In this document: positions 24,401 to 36,400 of the stretch, one piece after another | Numbering within the stretch: the first letter of the stretch is position 1 | How the letters are laid out: every line of letters begins with the position of its first letter | Source: Aplectana chamaeleonis | Taxonomy: Eukaryota > Nematoda > Chromadorea > Rhabditida > Cosmocercidae | Length of the DNA stretch: 64,000 nucleotides | Direction of reading: 5' to 3' | Assembly (NCBI GenBank): GCA_029168955.1 | Contig: JAPDOI010001860.1 | Location: 62,001 to 126,000, forward strand | Made by a program: the position numbers and the translations under genes | The notes under the pieces: model-generated | What the model saw: only the letters and a program-made list of their open reading frames with translations | Told to the model about the DNA's origin: nothing | The model's database searches: none

Positions 24401-27400
24401 AGAATTATCCGCGAAATACCCGACCAATAGCCCACCAGTCTCCGCAATGGCTCCTAGTGGGCTATTTCTCGGTTATTTCTAGGCTTTTCCTGAAATTGAC
24501 AAAAAATAGCCGAAAAATAACGAGAAGTCACCAAAAGTGCCCAACACGCAGCCACTGTCGGCTTGCCAAGCCGGCCAGGGCGGGGCCTCCAGAGGCCAAG
24601 CGAGGCTCGAGTACCTTAATTTTGGGTAATTGAACCGACGGAGGTGTTACCATCTGAATCATGCCTCCGGAATGCATTGTATACTTACCTGGAGAGCATT
24701 ATTTCTCGGCTATTTCGCGACTGATTCGCGGCGAGCATTATTTGGCGGTGATTTCGGGGCAAGCAGGCATTTCGCGGCTGTTTCTTGACTAAAACTCTCG
24801 GAAGCAGCAAGCACGGTTCAGCCGCCAAGCCAATAGGTAAACGTATTCAAACGCCCCGACGTGACGGCTACAACGATTCGAGGTGTCTACAGGTCGCCTT
24901 CACTGCATCCGGTGAAACGAAGATAAACTACATAAGACGTTTGGCGAAGTCCACATTGAACTATATAATGTAAAGCACTGCAGGCAGGTCACAATCATCA
25001 TTCAGTTAATCGTACGTTGTCTGAAGAGATAAAACTGAAAAAATCCCGGAATTTTTCGACCTCTGCGGTGCTTATTGTGAAAGTCTAGATTTCTAACGGC
25101 TAAGGATTAACGACTAATGAGGGCTTTGGCTCATTGAACGACTAAGGACTATCTAATTCTAGAATTTCAATCAACCTGGATCCCATAAAAATTGAGTTAC
25201 AGGCCATAAAACGGCCAATGTCTCACCGTCGACTGCGTACCACGCGCTGCGCGACCGCACGCGCGTCAGAAGCAGACGAGTTTTGGCCGCCGCGCGACGA
25301 GTTTTGCCGCCGCGCGACGTTTCGGCCGCCGCGCGGCGGCCGAAACTCGTCGCGCGGCGGCCAAAACTCGTCTGCTTCCGATGCACGTGCGGTCGCGCAG
25401 CGCGTGGTACGTAGTCGACGGTGAGACATTGGCCGTTTTATGGCCTGTACGTGAAAGAGTGTTCACGATGAAAAAGTTTTTGAGAGGCAACGTAAGGGTC
25501 CCTCTAAGTAGTATAAGGATACGATGAAAACGGCTCGGAAGTGGTTGAAAATCCCGTGGCCCAGCAGATCCATTGGATCACCACGCCCATTCCATATAAC
25601 AGTTGACCACCTTTCGGTTCACCAGAGGAACAGTTGCCGAATTTCTGATCACTCTTTATTCCATAGGATTACAAAATCCAAGCATATGCATTGAACGTCT
25701 TATTTTTGAAGGGTTTTCGCTACAAGAAAAATAAAACAAAGTCAACTACTCAAAAATTTCGAAGCGCAAACCCAGTTTCGACGTCTGGGTTGTTAAAAAT
25801 CCGCAGTGCCCCGGAACACACCAAACAGGCGTAATCAAATATTTCAGAGGTTTATTTGGACGGTTTTTTTGATAATTAAGAGTTTTATGCGGGTTTCCCC
25901 TATTAACCTTCACTTCGTGGTTTTGTCTGCTCAGAAACACGACTAGATACATTTTATCGTGAACACTGCCTTCGGCAAGGCTTGAAAGAAGTTGAAGGGT
26001 CTCAACTCGTCAACTTCTGTCAGTGGATGCACATTAGGATTATTTCCGCATTTTGTTCCGATTTCCGCACCCATTTTCCGGAAATCGGAATTCCGAGGCC
26101 TGAAAACCCGCGGAAATCGGAATTCCGCTCATCCCTGCTACCGAGTGCCATCTCTGTACCGCTGACTTCTGGCGGCACGTCGTCCAGAATTGGTTCACGG
26201 TCGCCTCACTCAAGTGATTTCTTACGAATTGGGTGTGCTGCGCGCGTAAGGCCTTGTGCATACTTGCGTCGCGGCGACGGGGTCGCGGTGTAGGAACTGG
26301 TACAACCCGCCGCGCCCAGCGTAGTGATCGATCGCGCTGAGCACTGGCAGTCGTCGCGCGTGGCCAACTCATACAAACACCCGCTCCACGCCCCGCCGAA
26401 AAGTCGGCGTCGCCAGCGGGATAGTGGGCGTGGAGCCCGAAATTCGAAGTTTTGTCGCCCGCGGTAGTGGCTATTGCGGGCGCGGTAGTGACTGTAGCGG
26501 GCGAGCAGCTGCTTCGCGCCTGGGCAACAAGCCGCTCTTAAAGGCAGTGTTCACGATGAAAATCGTTTCTCTGTTTCTCCAACTATCTTGAAAACGGCTC
26601 CATGCTGATTCCAATGATGTCCCTGAAATCGTACAAGACCTTCTGGGAACGGAGTTATGGTCCCTCAGAGATTGAGCTAAGGAAACATGGTGGACGAGTT
26701 GTCCAAGGCTTGTAACTTCCGTCTTTTGCAGCCGATCTATGCGAGCTGACCTGAGTAAAGAGAGAAGCTGAGAATGAAGGGAAGAACGGGGCTAATGATT
26801 GGAAAACATCGGTCATCTCACGATCTCGAGCAATCATTTGTTCACGTTGGTGGGCGTGGAAAGTGCATCTGGGGGTGACGAGCTGACGGGTATCCAACTT
26901 TGGGCTCTTTTGGAGCGTTTGCTGGCTCATTTTCATGCGTTCTTTCGACGTCAACGTTACAGTGTGCCCCTCCACTACCGATTCCTAGTGGAAACTGAAA
27001 CACATTTTTTATCGTGAACACTGCCTTTAAGACAAATCGCTGATTCTGATGAGCCTGGGCGACGAGCCCCTTCGAATTTTATCGACTGGGCGTCGAGCCC
27101 ACGAATATAGAAGACCACCCAGCCTACTACAAGCCCCGCCCACTTAATTATGCCTGTGGACCCGCCCCCACTTAAATTTTATTTATTTTTAATTTTTTTC
27201 TTTTATTTTGTTTAAACTACGGCCGCTAAGGAACTTTTTAGTGTTCTAGGTCCACTGTACTGCTGCCTACGCCTGCCAGCAAAATTATTTCTACAGATTT
27301 CATTCATAATGTGGAAAAACAAATAATTGCACAAAAATTGTCATAAATGCACAATAACGAGATTCTCCATAACACGTAGCACCGTAGAAAAAAAAACAGT

Positions 27401-30400
27401 AACCGATTGGAGATTCCATTAATGAGGTGTATAAAAAACAACAAATATCAAAGTATCAACGAAATCAGCCAAAAACAAGTACAAAAGCAAATGTCAAAAA
27501 CAAATATCATTGTTGACCACCTTCATTCGGCTCATCAAGCACGGACTCGTCGAAGCTCCTCTTTTTCTAGAATTTCAAGTTATACTGATTTTTTCTGTTC
27601 TCCGCTTTTTTACTACTTCGAAAACTCACGATGCGCGGCAGCAGGTTGTTGAGACCTTCTCTGTACAAGCGAACATAGGCTCTAAAATTCCAGAATAAAG
27701 GGGTAGAAAGAATCGAGGTGAGCCAACAAAATCACCTACAATGCACGCTGTATCGACTGCCTGATGCATGTTGACCATTTCACCCGGCTTTGCTTCCAGA
27801 CGTCCAGCCAGGGTCCAGCAGCCCGTTGGCAAAGGCCGCAAAATACTTACGACCACCCCCTCGAAAGTCGGTTCGCGCCCAAAAATATGGTAAATTATAG
27901 CGACCCCCCCTTCAGAAAAAAATTCGCACCGATTGTTTTTCATTCAAAGAATCCAGCTAGAATCAAAGAAAAAAAATTGAAACTGTATAAAAAACAGCCC
28001 GATAATAAATCATCCTGAAAAAAGTCGGCAGTAGGCTGATTTTATTAAATTTCCGGCAGTTCACCACTAGCCCAACTAAAATTCATCCAGAAAAAAATTT
28101 TGGCGGGCTGGAATATGCAAAAATTGAAAAGAAAAACAGCCCGACGCCCATCCAAACGGGGGGGTAGTCGTGAATTTTGGGCGCTGGGATGAAGTTTGCG
28201 GGCGGATGAAACTCGATGAATGCTAACGGTCAGAACATTGCATGCAAATAAATTTTTTTTCTGTACCTTGCAATTTAAACATGTGTGATTAACTGGATTA
28301 CGAAGGCTTCCGGACAAAATGTCTACGCCTAATTTTTTTTAATTACCCCAAACTTAGCCAAACGTCAGAGTTTCTCTCCCTTTGTCAAATCGAAAGAGTT
28401 GTTGGTCTAAGAGAAAATTCCTCACCAAAAGAAAAATTTTAATTTAACGTAATTGAGTATGAATTGAAGATTGTAATCATTATTTTGGCTTTTGCTTAAT
28501 TCATGAAGTCATTTTTCAGTATCAATTCATTAGAAAAATTCGAAAAATACCGATTTGCCTCCTTTCGGGCGAAGAATTAACAAGAAAGACTAAATGTGAT
28601 AATAGAACGCGCCCAGGCCTCGCGCCCTCCCACAATAGCGTTCGCCCCCTCCCTCCCCCCCTTTGTGGCGCCTTACATATTTTTATGTATTATTATTTCG
28701 GAAGCTAGAAGAGCTGTTAGGAAAAGCTGTGTGCAATGTTTGATACAGTCCAATTACCTGAAAGTCTGGACCCTTGTTGGCCCAAAATTCTTTGGCTGAA
28801 GGGATGCCACCCGTTGGATAGTGATGGCAAAAACACTGCGATTTGCCAACGTGGCTTGCCAACGTCCACCACTTAACCTCGCCCAAGTCCTTGAAACCAG
28901 TCGGGTTGAAAAATGAAATTGTGACAATTTGTGGGGAATTCTATGAAAAGTTCAGCTTATTTTTTTGTAATTGAAATTTTGATTTTTAATGGGGAGTCGT
29001 ACGTCTTATAGTGAATTTTAAGCTGAAGTACAGCGAATTTCCGCTTATTAGGGGATTAAAAATAGAGAAATGGACTGAAAACTGGGTCTTTTCAGATTGT
29101 AAAAAGTTGCGAATCTTTCTTTAATTCTCAGAAACCACTTTTCTACATATTCTACTACGTTCTTGTCTCTTTTCCAATGAATTATATATTTTCCTCCACG
29201 AAAATGTTACGATCCCCCCTCCAACTTTCGCTTTTCCACGAAAATATTCACGACCCACCTCACCACTCGTTGGCAAGCTATCCACACCTGCTGGACCCTG
29301 CGTCCAGCCCTGCAGAACGCTCAGAATCTGTCTGTCCGAGATCCATGTAAAACCTATGAACATTGAAGTTATGAGGGGCCAACTTCCCGCTCTGCCCGAG
29401 CGGTCCGCGCGGAAAAGGTGGTGAGTATGAATGAAAACACGGCCTCTCGCGCCTCCCGCCTCTCGCGCGCCTCCTGCTCTGAGAGTTTTGGCCGGGAAAT
29501 AGCCGCGAATCAGCCCACCAGGCTCCGCAGCGGCTCCTGGTGGGCTATTTCGCGGCTATTTCTCGGCTTCTCACGGAACGCACAAGAAGTAGCCGAGAAA
29601 TAGCCGATATATAACCGAGAAATATTTAGAAGTAAACAAAATTAACCAAGACGCAACCGTCGCCAGATCGCCGAGCCACCATCTGGGGCCGCCAGCGGTT
29701 GGGCGGGGCCTCCAGAGGCTGAACGAGGTCCAAGTACCTCAAACTTGAGTAATTGAACCGACGGAGGAGCTGACATCTGAATCATGCCTCTGGAATGCTC
29801 CGTATATCTACCTGGAGAGCATGATTTCTCGGCTATTTCGTGGCGAGAATTATATGGCGGCTATTCTGCGGCGAGCATTATTTAGCGGCTATTTCTCGGC
29901 TATTTCGCGGTAAGCATTATTTGGCGGCTATTTCGCGGCTATTACGCGGCAAACAGGCATTTCGCGGCTATTTCTTGACCAAAACTCTCAGAGTGCCCCG
30001 CCACAGCGGTTATCGCTGGGGCATTCATGCTCCCCTCTCGCACCGCCGAGGTATTTGTCGGTGGCCTTACTTGTTGCACTAAATTACGTCATATAAGTGT
30101 AGCGGGGCCTCAGTGAAAGCGCGCAATATGCCGTAGAAAGTGCGCGGGACCTCTCTGTGAGTGTGCAAGACGCAGTAGAAAGCATGTGGGATCCGCATGG
30201 TCGTGCGCCGGACACCGCGAAAAGTTTTTATCTTCGCAGCGGGAGTGCGCAGGACGCCGGGAGAAGTTCATGTGACCCAAGTGGGGGTGCGGGGGACGCC
30301 GCAGAAAGTATTTGGGACCCAAGTGGGAGTGCCCAGAACGTCGTAGAAAGTATGCGGAAATAAAATGGGAGTGCGCGTGCGCAGATGTTCGGGAAAGTTG

Positions 30401-33400
30401 CAATTAGGTTTGAATGTTAAATACGAGGGTCAAAATGCACGCCAGAAAAAATCTAACGCACCCTCGCAATCGACAACCGCCAGTGGTACAAACAGATTTA
30501 GCAGTCAATAGAGGCTTTCGGAGGCTTCAGAACACCACAATCTAGAAACATTTGTTCACTTGAAAAAAAAAAGAAAAAATGGAAACGAGCGAATCAAAAT
30601 ATGATTATAGGATGCGCTCATATGCGAAAAAACATGAAAATTGAAGATGAGACTTCGAAAAGATACTCATTCAAGGCTTTCAAAACGCCGTATCTCCCAA
30701 AAAAACATTCAAAAGTCTGAAAGCTTAGGAAAGAAGCACACACACTTCTCAGGCGATTATCGGCCCCGAGCCGCCTGATAGTTCGGCTTGTTTTTCCAAT
30801 CTGCGAGACGGCTCCTGTTGCTGTCCGGGCCACTGCTGTTGCTTTACGGGCCACTGCTGTTGCTGTCCGGGCTATTCCGGTTGGCCCGAACAGCAACAGC
30901 AGCAGCCCGGAGATTGGGAGAACGAGCCGAACTGTCAGGCGGCTCCGATTCCTATTCGGTGCGGCTCGGAGACGAGAACCGCCCGAGTTGGTATTTCTGC
31001 GAGGTCATAGTGAAAAAAAAATCAATCGAGAAAATATCATTGATTCCCAAAAACAATTCAACCCCATAATTCGAAAAGGCATTCTTTGGGAATCTTAAGA
31101 GGTTTCTTCAAATCCTTCTAAGCATCGAGACATAAAAAACACATTCATTCGAAATCCTGCGTAAGAAAGTGTGATTAGACGAGAAAAAACCATGTATTTC
31201 GAAAACTAGCGTCGATTGCCCATGATTAGACGCAAAACAACGAAAAACGCAAAAATACATGAAATAAAAAAAAACAGACTTGAAAATCAAAAAAAAAATC
31301 ATTAAGGACTGCAACATTTTATGAAAATTACAAAAAAGCACTCCTTTGGAAAGACGGTTCAGACAAATACTATCACTAAGGAATACAATATCAATTTTGT
31401 TTTCGAAAAAACATTCTCATACGAAGACATGAGCATTAAGGAAAACACTCATTTTGATTTTTTGAAAGATTTATTTCGAAAACTAGTGTCGCAGGTCCAT
31501 GTCATGTGATTACAATTTTTCGAATAAAGCTACATTACCGAAACTTTCCAGAGATCCAATAAATATAAACACCGACAAACTGCTAGGGAAACCCAACATT
31601 TCCGAATGAAATCAGCATTTATTCGGAGAAAAATACTCGGATGTTGAAAAAAAAATATTCACGAGTTTCGGACCCTTTCAGACGTAGAAATTCGGCAAAA
31701 CTGGACCTGGAAAATAAAAAAACCTATCCAACTAGAACCTAAAGAACGAAGTCCGTTTTCAGAAGATGAAAACATCCAAAATGAACCTGGGGAATCAAAA
31801 AATGCATATTCAACTACGATTTTGAGAACGCAAAAAATTTCAGGATTGTCCCAAATTACGATAAATACAAAAAACCAATTTTTCAAACAAAAAATGAACA
31901 AGAGTCTTCGAAAAACACAAGCATTAGGGTATACAAAGGTTATTATACTACCATAAAAGAACATGAGTATTAAGAAAAACACACACTCACTTTAAATTAT
32001 CGTAACGTATCGTAATTTGAGGAGAAAATTCAAATGTTTCGGAACTTGGCGTTAAATGTCCAAAATGTTCAGTAATTACAATTCTTCAGATAAAGCTACT
32101 TCACCCACTTCTTTCAAGGCTATAAACAGTAAAAGCTCAGAAAACTTCTAGGCCATCTCGTAATTCCTAAAAAAAAACCAGTATTCAAGCCGGAGAAGAT
32201 TATTTGAAATTTGGAAAAAAACTTTTCTTTATAAAATTGATACGCTTTCCTAAATTCGAAAAATGGATAGTCCGAAAAACAACTGTATCTGGCAAATTAT
32301 GAAAAAAACTTATTTATCTAGGATTATCAAAACATCGTCTATTTCCAAGAAAAAAAACATCTCTTCGGAAAATCGAGCCTGGGAAGTCGGGAGTGCTTAT
32401 TCATCAGGAATTTTTAAAACGAAAAAGTCCCAAATTAAAAAAAAATCAGACCAGATCAGATTAAAAAACACTTGTTTAGGCCTTTTTTAGTATACGGCAA
32501 ATACAAAAAATTTTTTAGACGAATACAATCATTAGGGGATAAATTCGAAAATCTATTTCATACGAAAACAGTGTCAAGAAAAACCCACTCATTTTGAATT
32601 TTTAGGGTAATTCGAGGAGAATTTTTTTCGTTCGGAAACAAGTGTAAAATGTTCATGTCTGTTGATTACAAATCTTCAGATGAGACCTTTTTACAGAACA
32701 TTCCGATCTTTCAAATAGTGGAAACTCGTAGTGGAAATAGTGGAAGCATTATCTGAATCGATCCATTATCCGAAGAATTGTCCTCGGATAACAAGTATAG
32801 AAGGGACGCAAAAAAGAAGAACAGAGTGAAGTTGGAGTAGAGAATGAAAGCAATGAAAGATAAAAAAACACAGCAGTTACCAACACGATCACTGCTCGGT
32901 CGATAAAGAGGATCCAGAGAGAGAGGCACTGCTGCTTGCCCTATTCGTTTGCGCTTCCGACGCAAGCACACTCTCTTCAGCCTTTGGCCTTGGAAAGTGC
33001 ATTGCGCGACCACGTGCCTAACGCGTGCCTTGCGGAAAGTGGGCGGAACGTGGTGGGCGTCGATCTCCTTTCTTGATGTGTGCCTTCCACGTGGTAGACA
33101 CGATCTCGCCCCTATCTCCGCTATAGGAACGCGCTCGTGTCAGAAGGGCGAGCACGTGCTTAACGCGTGTCTCGGGAAAAAAATGCGAATTGGCCTGGGC
33201 GTCGAGCTCCTTTTTGTCTGAGAATCTAGTGGGAGCTGCTATACGCGACGGTGTCGTGCCTGCGTCGCGGCCAGTATACACTTTTCCACAATGTGCGCGC
33301 TGTTTAGCGCCATCTGGATGGTGTGCCGTGTCGTCGTGCACTGCACTACGACACCGCGACGTAAAGGCGAGACATCCGTTCTGGAAGGCAATAATACGTT

Positions 33401-36400
33401 TGTTTCAACAATTTTTGGCTGGTAAATGGCCTCGAATTCGTTTGTTTTGTTCTAATCGACAGTTCGCGTAGATTATATAACGGCGATCGGCCAATCGGAG
33501 GTTTTCATTTCCCCGAATACTATCATGAAATGAATTTCTTCATTATTTCGCAATGCACTCACTATTCCTTGTCCGAATTATGCTCGCATTGATAATCAGA
33601 GAGAGACACTATTTCGAGAAAAAATATCACGAAATTGGAAAAATGACATCGAAATTCACAGAGACTGGCGCTATTCCACTTATTGAAATTCGTTTGAAAT
33701 TCTTTCGCTCGGGACTCCTGCCAGGGTTGATTTTGGCGGTCAACCCAATTTTCAGATTTGTTGAACGATTCCAGAAGGTTGTGATCAAGGTTCGGCGCGG
33801 GGTGTGGATATCCATTCCGGGGGTCTGAGCTGCGCAATGGTGGAGGGAGGGGAGTCTTAGCTTCACCGGGAGACCAAATGAACCATTCTGAGCGCTTCTG
33901 GGAGAGGGTCTGAGAAAATCCCCAAAAGTTTGCTTTTGAGAGAGGGGTCACGCCGATACGTATATCTTAGTCGGTGGGTAAACGTTCTAGATTTAGGTAG
34001 GTGCAACTTTGCCTAGAATGGGTCTTTTTGGCTGCTAATCACCATGCAATTCACCATCGGCTTATGATTTTTATGAATCGCGATCTTTACGGTGTATAAA
34101 ACGTCACTCAGCCACCTTTCATGATTTTGGAATTTCGAAAGAATGATCACTGCCTTAAAAGTCTCCAAAGGTGAAGTTTTAGTCAAATCTGAAATTGAAC
34201 AAACTCAGCTCACATATAATGTAATCAGTTCAAAAGGGAGAGGAGGAAAATGAATTACACCTCCGTGTCAAGCACCTACAAATGAGCGTGTATTGGATTA
34301 TAAAAGATTAGACCCTATTATTGAAAGAAGATGAAGAAACACTCTGTCATGAAAACAGTGTGTATTTGGTCGTGGACGCAATATTGCAGGCGACCGGCCG
34401 ATCTCCAATCGCGTCGTTGAGCACTCTGTCGCGGCGACGCCGTCGCACCCGCGAGGAAGTATGCACAAGGCCTAAGGCCGTGATCATACTTTTCGCGACT
34501 AGCGAGAGCGACACTGCATATCAGGCTTATCGATTTTCGGCATTAATGGTTAACATTGCGTTGCGTCGCTCGTCGCTGGAAGTATGGTCCGGGCCTAAAG
34601 GCAAACACGTTGTGGCTGTAAGACATGGACTTCTTTCAAGACTCGACCGGGTGAGCGTTGCGCGATCAAAATCTCATCAAATAGTTACTTCGTTCATCTC
34701 TGCGTGATAAGTCAATTCGAGCGAATCTTCAGGGACAAGAAGGACTCCTTAGCTTGCCAGTCAGGGTCGTCGAATTTTTGAAGGAATAAATTCTTTGATG
34801 AGGCACTTGTGGGCTTAAAATATCGAGTTTAAGGGTGATCAATCCTAGCTCGATGCACTGACGAGGAGTTCTATAATTTTTACACCAGACCTGCTTACAA
34901 GGTTTATTATAAACTAGCGAGACCTAGCGAAGTTTTCGCTCACAGAAACTTTTGCATGAGCCAACTACCTGAGACAGATTAGTTTGTTAGAACGGTGGTG
35001 ACTGACTTCCGCCTACCCGAAAGTACTCTCCTGAGCAGAGCAAGGTGCGTACATTTACAGCAGGCCGTGGGTATATCAAAATGTGGGATCATAAAGCAAA
35101 ACATAAGAAGCCAGAATTCAGACAAAATTCAGAACCCCTTCTGTACTTCCTTCCCTTACGTCGCTACCCACTGCCCTTTCTTCCAATTTGTAAAGTTCAC
35201 AAGCGATTATTCTCGCTTTACCGTGTCTCTATCATGATAAGGAAAAACGGCATTCTCATATTATATTCCCTAGTTGACCAACATCATGCCCTTGTTCTCA
35301 ATGAATGAAATTAGTAGGTGGTTGTTTATGTTTTTGTGGTGCAGATTTTGATAAGCTCAGACTTGCAACATATATAAAACTGGTTTTTGAGTTAGGGATT
35401 CGAAATGACTGAGCGGCTGCAATGAGTGGCGAACAGAGAAGGTGCGGAAGCCAGAAGTTGCTGCTTGTATCCTAAAACTGGAAAAAAATGTCGCAGGAGT
35501 TCTGCGCCAATCTCAGAACGCGTCCCACGCTTCTCAAGATTCATATTTTCCTAATCTATTTCCTCTCCACAAAAGGTTAAGATTTAGCATTAAAAATTGA
35601 AAACCTTTTTCAAATTCTACACTCTTGGTGACGTCCTGCACACTCCCACCTGCGGTCCTGCTAACTTTCAATGACCTGCACACTACCACTCAGGGACTTT
35701 CATGACGTCCTGTACACTTCCGCTGGGGTCCTGCACATCTCCTTACTTAGGACCTGCGCACTTTCTATGACGTCCTGCACACTCCGGGATTAGGGTCCTG
35801 CACACTTTCTATGACGCCCTGCACACTCCCCACTGGGGTCCTGCACACACTTTCTATGACGTCCTGCACACTTCCGCTGGGGTCCTGCACATTCCTACTT
35901 AGGACCTGCGCACTTTCTATGACGTCCTGCACACCCAATTAGGGTCCTGCACACTTTCTGCATGACGCCCTGCACACTTCCGCTGGGGTCCTGCACATTC
36001 CTACTTAGACCTGCGCACTTTTATGACGTCCTGCACACTTCGGATTAGGTCCTGCACACTTTACATGACGCCCTGAACACTCCCACTGGGGTCCTGCACA
36101 TTCCTACTTAGTACCTGCGCACTTTTTTATGACGTCCTGCACACTCTCGATTAGGGTCCTGCACACTTTCTATGACGCCCCGAACACTCCCACTGGGGTC
36201 CTGCACATTCCTACTTAGGACCTGCGCACCCTATGACGTCCCGCACACTCCAACCGGGGACCTGCGCACTCTCTATGACGTCCTGCACACTCCCTGCTGA
36301 GTTCTTCACATTTTCTATGACGCCCTCCACGCTACCATTTGGGTCCTGCACACTTTCAATGACGTGCTGCACACTTCCCGTTGGGGTCCTGCACATTCCT

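Noticed and set aside
23325..25180. hAT-like element starting TAGGGATGTGCGTAA near 23320
   Set aside because: No inverted partner or duplication found. A similar lone right end (inverse of CAGGGATGAGCGGAA) at 26137 also lacks a partner.
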